This document shows, piece after piece, positions 46,742-58,677 of a DNA stretch of 64,000 nt. The DNA is from Asterias rubens (Eukaryota > Echinodermata > Asteroidea > Forcipulatida > Asteriidae), in contig NC_047068.1 of the NCBI RefSeq assembly GCF_902459465.1, positions 9,114,001 through 9,178,000 on the forward strand. Reading direction: 5' to 3'. Below the pieces are notes generated by a model. It did no database searches and had not been told where the DNA came from. It saw only the letters and a program-made list of their open reading frames with translations. The stretch's first letter is position 1, and every line of letters begins with the position of its first letter. The translations under genes were made by a program, and so were the position numbers.

Positions 46742-49700
46742 TCACGATACTGCAGAAGATATGTTTGAGACGGTCAGTAGGTCTCCAGAGGGCGCCCTTT
46801 CATCATTGATGTCTTCCGCCACATCATGTTCACTTTCAACTCTGTCCTGCATCGCTTCTGCTGTTTGGTCACCGGGCATGTCTGTTAGGGTAGCTGTGAG
46901 GTCACCAGTCATGGGTGCTTGGGTAGCTGTGAGGTCACCAGTCATGGGTGCTTGGGTAGCTGTGAGGTCACCAGTCATGGGAGCTTGGGTAGCTGCGAGG
47001 CTACACCTAGGCTCCTCCGTTGGTATTTCTGTTTGCATTTCTAGTGCTTTGGCAGCTTGCTGAGCCTCCCAGTATTTCCTGCGCTCAATCTTTGTTTTGA
47101 ACAAAAATCTGTGACCTGAAAACAAACATAAAAGCCCAGATATGATTCAGTAATAATTACAAGAGATAAGGCACAAATTTATAACAATTTCTTTTTACTA
47201 CAATACCTTGAACGTTTGTGCCCAACATCAGCTGAATAATATAAGAGAAATGCGATTAATTAAATGCTCAGGATTTTTGATTGCATACAATCTCACCCTT
47301 AAAGCCATTATACACTTTCGGTACAGAAAAAAAAAGATAAAAAAAAAGTTAAGAGATTAACAAATAATTTACAGGGTTTACAGAAGGTAATGGTGAAAGA
47401 CTTATCTTGAAATATTATTCCATGAAATGCTTTACTTTTTGAGAAAACATGAAAACAATTTCAATTCTCGTTATCGAGAATTACAGATTTTTTGTGAACA
47501 CATGCCATGACACAGCGAAACGTGCGGAAACAAGGGTGGGTTTTCTCTTTATTTTCTCCCGAAGCCGATGACGATTGAGCCTAAATTTTCACAGGTTCGT
47601 TATTTTATATATAAATTGTGATACACGAAGTGTGGGCCTTTGGACAATATTGTTTACCGAAAGTGTCCAATGGCTTTAATGTATTCAGTGAACATTCAGC
47701 CTCAAAGCAATCCTGGCCAACTCATAGTGTGGTCAGGTTGGTGTGGTTCGATTCTTGCCGAGGACACTATGTTAAAAGGGGTTTTCAGTTCCTACCTGAC
47801 TGCATGGGTTTTCCCTGTAAACACGCTTTGCAGTTTTCCTCCCCTATATAAACTTGAAACTTTCTTCCCTGTCTTCTCTTCATTGGGTTCTTGGCTAGTA
47901 CATTTATTAAGTTTGCTTTTCTGAGAGTCTTTGGCTTCACAACCAGAATTACCACAAACACAGATAAACCTTTACTCGATAAATAACCATTAACAAACGC
48001 TTCTCAAGAATTGTTCAGAATATTTTAAAGAAGAAAGAATATTTCTTTTTAAAGAATATTTTTACACTTACTCGGGCAGTCTTCCACAGCTTGTCGTGCT
48101 TTGTCTTTACAGCAAGCTCTGCATAGCTTGAACACACAACTCAAACCACGAGGGTTGCTACACGTACCACATGGATCAAAATGCCGTCCTGTAAACATGG
48201 CAAATTATTACATACATGTAGTGTTCAACTTTAAATTCAGTAATAGTCACATCGATAATTAGTTCTCATACAATTAAAAACAATTAAGGTCATCTCAAAG
48301 TGCTTGTTATTTTTCATGTTACAAATATCTGACACAAATTTTAAACATAAGTCAGTCATCAGTGCAACGGTTGACAAGATGCTGTGGAGTTACCTACAGC
48401 CAACCTATCAGAAAGCACAAGAATGCAATAATCAACAAATGGGACCTACGGTTTTATATCCCATCCAAAGGACGATGCAATAATGGTTAAGTGTCTTGCT
48501 CGGGGCCACAAGTGTCAAGACTGGGACTCAAACTCACACTCTACACTGATCAGAAACAGTAAAATCTTGAGTACGGTGTACTTATAAGGCAATGGACACT
48601 ATTGGAAATTACTCAAAATAATTTTAGCATAAAACCTTACTTGGTAACAAGTAATGGGGAGCTGTTGATAGTGTAAAACATTGTGAGAAATGGCTCCCTC
48701 TGAAGTAACGTAGTTTTCGAGAAAGAAGTAATTTTCCACAAATTTGATTTCGAGATGCATATATTGAGATACACCAAGTAAGAAGACTGGTCTTTGGCAA
48801 TTACCAAAAGTGTCCAGTGTCTTTAATCGCTCGAACACGACACTCCATCTACCCTGTAATACATCTGTGCTTCACCCCTGGTAGTCCATTTCTTTAAAAG
48901 TACCAGTTCTGCAGCACTCACCTTTCTTTTTATGTACTGTCCCCCATTGCTTTAGTTTCTTCAGAGCGTTCTTGGACATGAAGGGAACCTCATTTTCCTG
49001 TTCGTTTCCTTCACTCAGCGGCCGTTTCAGACTCTTCTCCAACATTCTTTGCTTCGTCTCCTCAGGTCTTCAAAGGAAAATTGATAAACTAATTTCATTG
49101 TCAAGTAATAAACTATTAGGGAACACAGTTATTGACAAAATATGGAGACGGCCAACATGGGAGCACCAGGACTTGAATCTAGAGATGGCAGGTTCAAACT
49201 CTGTTGTAGTGAGTTTTTCTTTGTTCATACCCACCATTAGTAAAATTTACTTGCATCCAATATTAAATGATCTATCAACGTTGTCGTGTCTCTAGCTACC
49301 GGGCCAATCTTGGTGGTCTAGTGATAATCTGCTGTAGAATGGCAAAGGTTGTGGGTTTGAACCCCCATCCAAGCAAAGTAAATATGCCTGTGAACTTTGT
49401 TCACAGGACTCAGGAAAGTGGAAGTGTCGTGGCCGAGCGGTTAAGAGCACCGAATTCAAGCTCTGGTGTTTCTGATCAGTAGAGTGTGGGTTCGAATCCC
49501 CAGCAGTGACACTGTGTCCTTGAGCAAGACACTTAACCATTGCTTCGTTCTTCGGATGGGACGTAAAGCCGTTGGTCCCCATGTGTTGTGTAACGCATGT
49601 AAAAGAACCCAGTGCACTTATCGAAAAGAGAAGGACTTCGCCCCGGTGTTCCTGGTTGAGGCTGCTTAATGCGCCTTAGCACCTTGTAAACCCTTATAAG

Positions 49701-52700
49701 GTGCTAAATAATTGGGTCTCAGAATTCATCACTGCAATTACCTATCTTTCTGAAAGTTTGTATATACTCAGCGCCTTGAGTACCTTGTTTGGTAGATACG
49801 TGCGCTACATAAGGCTTCGATATTATATTATTATGTATTTGGTGCTTTACACACATCAGTGTGAGGGTATAACCAAATAATAATACTCTACAGTGGTTAG
49901 GAGTTCATACGATGCTTACGTTGGTCTGATGTAGGGCTGACAGCGCCAGTGTGGAACCCCTTTACCGTCATCTTGGACGTCTTGTTTGGCTTCTTCCTCG
50001 CAGACAAGTCTTAAGTCTTGACTGACGCTAATGAAGTCATCAAGAGTCTTTGCGTTGGCCATCCTGGCACGAAGGTCATGGTGGACCGTCAGGCTGAGTA
50101 GACAAATTCAAAGTGATATCCATGAATGTATTAATGACGTCATAGTAGATTTAGAGGTTTACAAAAAAATAACATTTGGGGTTGAGCATAGAAAAATGAC
50201 TAGATCCAACGACCTCTGGATTAACGTGCCTGCTCTCTACCAACTGAGCAATCTAAGTCCTGTGTTGGCGGTGCCCCTATTTTGTCAATAGCTTGGATTG
50301 AGGGTACAAGTCAGAAGCCATACAACCCTTAAGCCTTTCATCATTCAGAACCACATTTGATGATAGTAGGAGGGTTGACTGTGTACTTTGACTTCGAACA
50401 GGCTGGCATAGTTTTTCTACCATTTAAAACCTCAGTGAATAATATTGAATGGTCCGTTAGTAGAAGGGTTGACTGTGTACTTTGTATGTATTCACCACAT
50501 TATATCATATTACAGCAAGGAATGATTTTGTCCAGCATTTCTGTTTAGCAAACACTTTAGACTGAAGTTGTTCTTTGCAAACTGAATGCTAATATTGAGT
50601 GGCAAATTTGGTTTTTTTCCGTAGCAACCGATACATTTTAGCAATTTGATCTGCTATACAAGGGAAATTGTTAACTGTGCAGGCTGGCATACATGTAGTT
50701 TTTCTATCATTCAACGTACTGAATTTAAAGCTGTGTATTTAATGAGAGTGTTAAGATTTACCTGTGGTGCCAAAGTTTGAAGAGGTGCCCCCTGACAAAG
50801 GCCATTGGGCATGGATACTGCTGAACAAGCTGTAAATATTCTTCAGCCATCTCCCACGCAGGGGGCTGCACTCCCTCAAAAAGTGCGGGGTTGTAAAGAT
50901 TTCCCTCTGAGCAAAAAAAGGCAAAAGTATTGAAATAACTCAAACTTGATGATGTGCAATTGCAGGATATTAAAAGCGGTTTATGTGTATCAAACAGAGA
51001 GGATAATGATGTTATTATGATGTATTTATTTATCAATCATCAATGAATAATCAATCAATCAATTATCAACAATTGAGTTGTTTTGTTGTTTACTGAGCAA
51101 TAACTGATCAATCAATAGTCAATGGATGAGAGTCTCTGCTGACAAATAATTCTGAATCTACTACAAATATATTCACGACTACCTGCTTGGTAAACCAATT
51201 GTGTCGCTCACGACTCTTCACATTAACATAGTTTACTTACGAAACACAGTCAGACATTAGTGAAACAATCTGTAGAGACAATTTTGTGATTTGTTTTATT
51301 TCTAAATGTGCCCTAGCAGGCGCTCCATACAGCAACATTATGCAAATGAGGTCATGGTGCATTTAGCTGGTTTACTGTACTCAATGGTACACACACAATT
51401 GTTATTGCAGTTCACGAGTTAAAGTTGTTGAGCAATAAAACAGTTATCGTTAAGGCAAAAACTATTATTCTCCACTTTGGTGATTCCTCTCATATTGGTG
51501 ACTTATTTCCATCTCACATATCGGTGATACTTCACAAATTCTTTCAGCGTGAGTTTTACTATTGTGCAAACAATATGCTCCAACGCATCCTGGCAACTAT
51601 AATAAATAATAAATGTGACTAGTGTCAAAGTCTTAACTGTTTGAAGCGCAACTTGTCGAGTAATCAATGTCACTAGTCGCCGAAGCCAAAAGACACTATT
51701 TTAAATAAACTTTTGAAGAAAAAAACAAAAAAAAACACACCTGCTGTCATGATTCCGTCCACCCCCGTTTCTTTAATGCAACGTTCCACATCACTCAGGT
51801 ACTGGATGTTACCATTTGCAAATACAGGGATGCTCAGATTTTGTCTGTGGGAAAACAAGGGTTGCAAATGTGACTGAAAAATGGTTCATGTTGGTTGAAC
51901 CATTGGAAATCTTTCAAACAAGATTTCATACATGTAGATCATCAAAAATTTACTCTCCATAAAAGTAAGGTTTGTTTTGACAGCAGCGTGCCGCTATGAG
52001 CACAGTGTTAATTTTGAATGAGAAAAAATGATCAAACTTGGTGCACAAGGGCAATAGGATAATTCACTTACATTCCCTTAATGATCTGGGCCCAATTTCA
52101 TAGAGCTGCTTAAGCACAAAATGTTGCTTAAGCAAAAAAATCCTTGCTTAGTAAAATCAGATTACCGGCCAAGACTCAACTCAATTGTTATGCTAAGCAA
52201 ACAACAGCTAAATACCAGTCACAAGCAACTTATATGGCATTAAGTTTTTGCCAGTAACATGTGAAAAATAAGCGATCTATTTTCGTGTTGCTTAAGCAGC
52301 TCTATGAAATTGGTCCCAGACTAGAAGAGCTCAGTCCCAAATCAGAGTATCATAATTCATGGACATTCCACACTAAACTGTTTGACATTTAGAGTGTCTT
52401 TGCCTAGTGATCTAGTTGCATTAGTACTCGCACTGTCAGAGAATTGCTTTGAGTTCCGGTCATGACACTTGTGTTCTTGAGCAAGACACTTAATTGGTCT
52501 GAGATGTAGGCCGTAAGTTGTGTGTGTTGTGTAATGAACAAACAATAACCTAGCACACCCTCAACAAAAAGTATAAGGAAAGGGATATTCTGAAATGGTC
52601 TGGCCGCAATATCTGCGTTTCGTGTATTCGTTTCAAGGTGTCGTATTATGGTTGCTTCACCTCATGTAAATCTTACACAATCTTCATTTGATTTGATAAT

Positions 52701-55663
52701 TCAAAGATGACTGTAAAATGACTTACTTGACCGCCTTAATGACATCCCAGTTAGCCAAGCCAGTCTTTGGACCCTTCATGTCTCTCGTCCTGCCATGTAC
52801 AGTCAGCATCTGACAACCGGCTCTCTCTAACATCTTAGCATACTCTATCGTCTTACTGGTCTCTTCAAAGATGCGAATCTTGCAAGTCACGGGGACGGCC
52901 AGGCGCTTATGAGCAAGACTAACTGCAGCAAGATTTAAAAATTGTAATCGTTAAAAAGAATTTTACTTTTACAAAGGACAACAGGCCTGAGGTCAGTGGT
53001 TGAAGTGTAGGCCAGTAAACTTATTACGAGACAAGTTTGTTGGTCGTGTGTGTTTTTCAATTGAATAACAGAACCTCATCGTGTAATACAATTATACAAT
53101 AATACGTCACTAGTCACTGTGTAATATATTGATCAGTACAAATCAAGTTTGCGTGTCGAAAAGAAAGTTAACAATGAGAGTCTTTTCTTACCAATGTTAA
53201 AGATTGCGTCCCAATCTTCTTGCAAGAAGGCTCCATATCGACCTACAATAAAGAATATAACAATCAAGTCTTATTAAAGACACAACCATGCCAGACACAG
53301 CGGTGCAAACCCCTTTCCTTTTTTTTAAAGGGACATGTTGCCTTGGATCAGGCGAGTTGGTCTATGAAAAGCGTTTGAAACGGTTTGTTATAAAATATGA
53401 CATAATTATGTATGGTTAGAAAGATATATTAAAATGTAATATAATTTTCCACACTAAAATGGTTCGAAATTGTGTAGTTTTCCTTATACGTTGTGAACTA
53501 ACACGGCACGCCAATTAGTTGTTGACTCCACAAAATGGCCAACCGGGCTAATTTGCCTGCTTTTCACATCTGTGGACCTCGGTTCAAATCCAGACTCAGA
53601 CCGGAGCCTTCAATACGGATTGGGTCTTCAGTCCCTACCTTGTATGGGCGTCTTACGAGTTTGGGTTTTTCTCCCACATCTTAATCCATTACTTCTTCTT
53701 CCGAGTTTGGGTTTTCCTCCCACATCTTAATCCATTACTTCTTCTTCCGAGTTTGGGTTTTCCTCCCACATCTTAATCCATTACTTCTTCTTCCGAGTTT
53801 GGGTTTTCCTCCCACATCTTAATCCATTACTTCTTCTTCCGAGTTTGGGTTTTCCTCCCACATCTTAATCCATTACTTCTTCTTCCGAGTTTGGGTTTTC
53901 CTCCCACATCTTAATCCATTACTTCTTCTTCCGAGTTTGGGTTTTCCTCCCACATCTTAATCCATTACTTCTTCTTCCGAGTTTGGGTTTTCCCCCCACA
54001 TCTTAATCCATTACTTCTTCTTCCGAGTTTGGGTTTTCCTCCCACATCTTAATCCATTACTTCTTCTTCCGAGTTTGGGTTTTCCTCCCACATCTTAATC
54101 CATTACTTCTTCTTCCGAGTTTGGGTTTTCCTTCCACATCTTAATCCATTACTTCTTCTTCCGAGTTTGGGTTTTCCTCCCACATCTTAATCCATTACTT
54201 CTTCTTCCGAGTTTGGGTTTTCCTCCCACATCTTAATCCATTACTTCTTCTTCCGAGTTTGGGTTTTCCTCCCACATCTTAATCCATTACTTCTTCTTCC
54301 GAGTTTGGGTTTTCCTCCCACATCTTAATCCATTACTTCTTCTTCCGAGTTTGGGTTTTCCTCCCACATCTTAATCCATTACTTCTTCTTCCGAGTTTGG
54401 GTTTTCCTCCCACATCTTAATCCATTACTTCTTCTTCCGAGTTTGGGTTTTCCTCCCACATCTTAATCCATTACTTCTTCTTCCGAGTTTGGGTTTTCCT
54501 CCCACATCTTAATCCATTACTTCTTCTTCCGAGTTTGGGTTTTCCTCACACATCTTAATCCATTACTGTTATTGGCACTAATTCAATAATTGTGCGGTTG
54601 GATAAAAAAAAATACAATAAACAAATCACGCCCACCTTTCTTGGCGTTCGCCTGAGGGCATCCCAGGTTCAGATCCACGGCATCACAGTGATCTTGAGCC
54701 AACAAAGCAGCACGCAGAAAATCATCAGGATCGTTAGCACTGAACTGAAAAAAATATACATATTCACAAGTTTAGAAACATATTTATAACAAGGGTGATA
54801 TTGTACGAAAAGTCAAGGTCATTTGGAGTTGAACAAAGCGGGATTTGAACCAACAACCTAAAGATTATGGAATGTCTGTACATCATTTCAAATGTAGATA
54901 TCTAAAAGACTTGCCATAACAAGGGCCAAATTTGCTTATCTCTGTGATGGCAAGTTTGCCTCTTTTAAGAAAACCTAAAGGTGTAGAGAGATCAGTTAAA
55001 CATCTTGACACATCACAAGTCTGATGTGATGAAACATATTTGAATAAATCTTCCCAGTGCAAGAGCCCTTTGCAAAATTGAAAATGGCCTTGCCCTTTCA
55101 AAGCTGAACAAATCTGCTCCAGAATAGCAGAGTAAAGGTTTTGAATCCCAGTAGTAGTTTGCCTATGGATTTTTTCCCATATTTTAAAAGCACTTGTGCT
55201 TTCCGATTCACAGTTTGAATAAAAAAAACAAACATAATATTAATTTTCCCTGATGCAGTTCATCTATTTGAAACTAAGGTAGAAATAACAATTCATAATG
55301 TATGATGGAAATTTTTCCCAATCAAATTTTTAAATAAATTGAGAAAAAATGATATTATAAATTGACCTCTACACTTGAAAAATACAGAAGAATGACCGTG
55401 CAAACTTTGTGATGATTTGCTACCTGCACAATGAGTGGTTTATCCTCTGAACACGATGCCAAAGCCTCACTACGATAGTGAGGATCCCGTGAGAACACCG
55501 CTGCATGAAACATTGGCGTGTAACAAAGCTGAGCCCCATGGCGTCGACTTAGAAGTCTCCATGCCAATTCGCTCTGATCAACCATGGGCGCCACCAAGAG
55601 GCGAGGTTTGCCCAGGGTCTTCTCCCAGAAATCGTATCCTTCACGCTTTGGAGATGTTGGCAT
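46742..55663 (-). CDS. DUS1L: DUS1L-type tRNA-dihydrouridine(16/17) synthase
   Basis: FMN-dependent flavoenzyme that reduces uridine to dihydrouridine in the tRNA D-loop. Minus-strand exons in order: 55663-55424, 54744-54636, 53242-53192, 52922-52727, 51844-51741, 50906-50762, 50093-49920, 49067-48922, 48188-48072, 47115-46742; all junctions keep frame, giving about 551 residues (human about 473). Visible motifs: [13 protein letters not shown] near the start, [13 protein letters not shown] with the catalytic Cys, [41 protein letters not shown] and [11 protein letters not shown] (FMN-binding barrel), a PCGTC...CRACC zinc-binding cluster in exon 9, and [10 protein letters not shown] in exon 10. 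The start is the ATG at 55663; an in-frame codon 12 bases upstream is GTG. The acidic C-terminus carries three 11-residue repeats not expected in the family. A single-copy cellular tRNA-modification enzyme is the only reasonable reading. Confidence 0.96.
46890..46988 (-). repeat. 33-bp coding repeat, 3 units, in DUS1L exon 10
   Basis: Three head-to-tail units of 33 bp encode [11 protein letters not shown] on the minus strand. Units 1 and 2 are identical and unit 3 has one silent-looking change. A diverged fourth unit lies on each side ([10 protein letters not shown] and CSLAATQAP). The repeat keeps the reading frame. Confidence 0.95.
47299..47679. mobile_element. TTAA-flanked palindromic element, family C (copy 2)
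   Basis: TTAA at 47299-47302 and 47676-47679; ends AGCCATTATACACTTTCGG and CCGAAAGTGTCCAATGGCT. It lies in the last intron of the DUS1L-type gene. Confidence 0.85.
48350..48545 (-). mobile_element. SINE, group 2, partial
   Basis: On the minus strand: GAGTTTGAGTCCCAGTC (box B), GAGCAAGACACTTAACCATT and CATCGTCCTTTGGATGGGAT, the same central order as in the fuller copy at 49420-49840. Confidence 0.7.
48582..48826. mobile_element. Internally deleted family A copy
   Basis: Ends AGGCAATGGACACTATTGG and AAAAGTGTCCAGTGTC plus TTAA (48823-48826). About 140 bp of the centre, after TTTGATTTCGAGA, is missing. It lies in intron 8 of the DUS1L-type gene. Confidence 0.82.
49305..49410 (+). mobile_element. 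tRNA-derived SINE, group 3
   Basis: Box-A-like TTGGTGGTCTAGTGATAATC, box-B-like GGGTTTGAACCCCC, then ATATGCCTGTGAACTTTGTT and CACAGGACTCAGGAAAGT. It directly precedes a group-2 SINE. Confidence 0.65.
49420..49840 (+). mobile_element. tRNA-derived SINE, group 2, near-full length with conserved central domain
   Basis: The head resembles a class II (Leu/Ser) tRNA: GTGGCCGAGCGGTTAAGAGC (box A), a long variable arm, and GGGTTCGAATCCCC (box B). A central block follows: GAGCAAGACACTTAACCATT, TTCGGATGGGACGTAAAGCC and AACGCATGTAAAAGAACCCA. The 3' tail contains CAGCGCCTTGAGTACCTTGT and ends in TTATATTATTATG. The order head-core-tail with an A/T-rich repeat end is the SINE layout; which named domain superfamily it belongs to is not resolved. 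It lies in intron 7 of the DUS1L-type gene. Confidence 0.82.
50180..50335 (-). mobile_element. tRNA-derived SINE, group 1 (second copy)
   Basis: On the minus strand the leader TACCCTCAATCCAAGCTATT and ACAAAATAGGGGCACCGCCA precedes a box-A-like TTGCTCAGTTGGTAGAG and GTTAATCCAGAGGTCGTTGG. Box B is eroded (TTGGATCTAGTC). Leader and tRNA-like part are in the same order as at 28434-28627. A further eroded fragment with GGGATTTGAACC lies at 54829-54870. Confidence 0.65.
52088..52318. mobile_element. Palindromic element of family G (full copy)
   Basis: GGGCCCAATTTCATAGAGCT and AGCTCTATGAAATTGGTCCC are the ends; GCTTAAGCA motifs occur at both sides. About 230 bp, in intron 4 of the DUS1L-type gene. 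Confidence 0.75.
52395..52600 (+). mobile_element. SINE, group 2, eroded copy
   Basis: Box-A-like TGCCTAGTGATCTAGTTGCA, a degraded box B (GAGTTCCGGTC), then GAGCAAGACACTTAATTGGT and GTGTTGTGTAATGAACAA in the same order as the copy at 49420. Confidence 0.6.
53331..53520. repeat. Half copy of family B
   Basis: AGGGACATGTTGCCTTGGAT, AAAGCGTTTGAAACGGTTTG and GTAGTTTTCCTTATACG align with one arm of family B. It runs into the region before the 46-bp array. Confidence 0.65.
53655..54567. repeat. 46-bp minisatellite, 20 units, in intron 2 of the DUS1L-type gene
   Basis: Units start CCGAGTTTGGGTTTTCCTCC and continue CACATCTTAATCCATTACTT plus CTTCTT. From 53701 the start recurs every 46 bp up to 54529, preceded by one diverged unit at 53655. 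Units differ by single changes (for example CCCCCC at about 53990, CCTTCC at about 54130). It ends about 70 bp from the exon 2 donor. Confidence 0.98.
54890..55105. mobile_element. Palindromic repeat of family Q
   Basis: ATGTAGATATCTAAAAGACT at one side and GCAAAATTGAAAATGGCCTT plus GCCCTTTCAA at the other; GTGATGGCAAGTTTGCCTCT and GACACATCACAAGTCTGATG pair loosely. It lies in intron 1 of the DUS1L-type gene. Confidence 0.45.
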
Positions 55664-56057
55664 CTTTGGGTTCACTTTCTGTGGTTACCTGTAATTGAAA
55701 TTGGAAAAAAATAATTATACTCCTGGAGATTTACTTTGGACCAAAAACACAACACGGGGTACCTGTATATGTACCACGTGGCATGGATCTGGATCTGGAA
55801 AGTTACTATGTAACACTCCTGGTGGAGTCGATCACGTAGGGTTGGGTGTGCTTATGCGGATACTTAGTCATGCTGGGTGATGTGCTTGAGAGAAGGTGTT
55901 TTGAAGGCATGTTCTGGTAGAGCAGTCTAGTTCACCAGACCCAACAAGTGCTGGTAGGCCTATAATATAAGGTTTATCGCCAATAGGCCTACTATAGCAA
56001 AATATCAAAAGAGGGCGCTGTTGAACCCACACAAAGATACAGGCGATGCGTGGGCGA

Positions 56058-57560
56058 GTCGTGCATGAGAACATGTCATGGAAGTCAGCAAATGTTACTC
56101 CCATCTTTAAGTGTAAGGTAACAAAAATGAAAGCAAGAACTATAGACCAGTAAGCCTCACATGTGTTGTATGCAAAGTTCTTGAGTGCATGGTGAGGAAA
56201 CACATAAAAGAACATAATGATAAGAAACAACATTTTATTATGAGCACCAACATGGATTTGTTGCTGGGCGTTCTTGCACTACTCAACTGTTACAGGGTAA
56301 TTGATGACTGGACAAGTATATTGGAAGATGGAGGCAATATTGACGCCATCTACATGGACTTCATGAAAGCCTTTGGCTCAGTACCACACTATCGTCTGTT
56401 GCAAAAAATAGAATCTTCTGGTATCCAAGGACAGGTACTGGGTTGGATGAAGGCGTTCCTAGTTGGAAGACAACAACGAGTAGTTGTTAATGGATGTCAT
56501 TCGAATTGGTCATCGGTTCTTAGCGGAATTCCACAAGGAAGTATTCCTCGGACCTTTGCTGTTTCTAATCTACATAAATGACCTTCCTAACTCGATCAGT
56601 TCTGGAATCGAGCTTTTTGCAGACACCAAATTATATGCTAGATGCAACACCCAGGAAGAAACACAACAATTACCAGACGACCTGACAAAGATGCAAGAAT
56701 GGGCAGAGAAATGGCAGCTTAGATTTCACCCTGACAAGTGCTCGGTGCTGAAGATAGGCAGGTCTCCTTCGAGTCATGCTTATTGCATGAATGATGGCAA
56801 TAAATTGGTCACATTGAAAGAAGTTGAAGTGGAAAGGGACCTTGGAGTACTCGTAGATTCCCACCTGTCTTTTAAGGACCACATCTCCAGTGCTGTTTCC
56901 AAATCCAACAAACTACTGGGTGTAATCCGACGGTCTTTCATATGCATTGATGACGACACTTTTATTTCCTGTACAAAGGACTTGTTAGGCCCGTCTTGGA
57001 GTATGGTCAAGCTGCATGGTCACCATACAGGTTCAGTGAGCAGAAGAGGCTGGAAAGTGTCCAACGTAGAGCTACAAAGATGGTACCAGGCTTGAAGAAC
57101 TTGCCTTATGCAGATAGACTACGACACCTTAAATTACCATCTCTGACCCACCGCAGAAGGCGAGGCGATTTGATTGATGTGTACAAATTTCTCCATGGCC
57201 TTTACAACACCGCAACTAACCTCCTACACCTAAACAGTGAAGAGAGAACACGGGGCCACTCCCTAAAGCTAAACAAGACTTATGCACACCTGGATGTGAG
57301 GAAATTCTTTTTCTCCAACAGAGTGGTAGACTCAATGGAACGAGCTACCGGAGAAAGTGGTTTCTGCTCCATCTGTTAACTCCTTCAAAAACAGACTTGA
57401 CAACCACTTGAAAAATCTACCATCCCTATTTGACACTGATCAGCAAATGACATGAACAGAATCATTGCAATGCAAGTGATTAAACCTATGTTTTTACGGA
57501 CAAATGCACATGACAACCCCTCGATCGATGAACTGGCATTGCCCTACAAGTTACAACTTG
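56058..57560 (+). pseudogene. Decayed non-LTR retrotransposon reverse transcriptase (second element)
   Basis: Plus-strand RT pieces in order: WKSANVTPIFK near 56075, NYRPVSLT near 56140, IYMDFMKAFGSVPHYRLL near 56350, LSGIPQGS near 56520, LGPLLFLIYINDLP near 56555, the catalytic block altered to FADTKL (normally FADD) near 56615, LGVLVDSHLSFKDHI near 56845, and YGQAAWSPY near 57000. Frame changes near 56130, 56540 and 57000 break it. It has a CR1/Jockey-like layout, clearly different in sequence from the element at 27147-28340. Confidence 0.9.
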
Positions 57561-58677
57561 CATCGATAGATTAAAGTAAGAAGTAAGTCACATATACATC
57601 GCATAGCAAACTGCCCCATATGTCTTCCAACAAAGCGATATACCTTATTATTGTCATGATTGTCAGCAGCAACATGTGGGTTCAATACCCAGTCAAGCGA
57701 GTCATGACTCTTGCCCTTTTTTTAAATTAAGCAAACAAACAATGCATGTCACTGTCAGTGTCAGGCTTAAAAAAAAAATGGGTGCCACCACTTTTTCATT
57801 CGATATGAAATAATATAGTATCTAATTTGGAAAAGTTTCCGTATGGCGCCACCACTTTTTCATTCGAAATGAAATAATATAGTATTAGGGATGTCAAAAC
57901 GGGTCACGTGACACGCGTAAAAATGGCGAACTTTTTCACGTCCAGTGTCAATGTTTCATTTTCCAAAAATTATTTTAACAAAATGGAGGAGAATAATTTT
58001 TTTTTTAACAAAATGAATGTATTAAGACCACTTTGATGTAGTACTTGATTGAATTTGACACTTACTATAATTTTAGTTTTCTAGAATAGGGCAATTTAAA
58101 TCCGTACTTTGCGCTGAAAACATCGCTTTTCTGCGTCCCGTCGATTTATTAACTTTTTGTTTCCGAGCGTGATGAAGTTTTTCGTTGTGGTTGTAGTCTC
58201 ACGAAATATGTCCCAATATTGTCATACTTCCCCTTAAAATGAAGCTTAGATGTTTATCTTTTCATATTTAACCCGGGTCAGGGCGATAAACATGATCTTG
58301 AATTAATAAAACACCGAACAAATGTAGCGTTTGATTAAACGCAATGAAAGCCTGTCAGCCCGCGATACAGTTGCATACCGTTGGAAAGCCCCATTCGTGA
58401 TCTAACGAATGACAGCAGTGTCAAAGTTCAAGAACGAGGCAGTTTCCGATGAAAGCGCAATCAACACGAGGGGTTGCTCAAGTTTTATGCACCTATCCGG
58501 TACAGAGGTTGTGTATACAGCTAGTTGTCTGGTTTCCACCTCTTATAAAGAGTAACGCATGCAGCACACGGCAAAGCTGTTTACGGGGTGACGTCATTGG
58601 GCCGAAACCAGACTATTGTATGCTGCGCAATGGTTTTGCAAAATGGAGACTACAGCGCCGCGTCCCCCGTGAGAAGG

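Noticed and set aside
46674-47063. A 129-codon plus-strand frame opposite the DUS1L last exon
   Set aside because: It exists because the 33-bp repeat lacks stops on both strands; the minus strand carries the conserved [10 protein letters not shown] motif and in-frame splicing.
53655-54567. A CRISPR-like array
   Set aside because: The 46-bp units are directly adjacent with no unique spacers, and the genome is eukaryotic.
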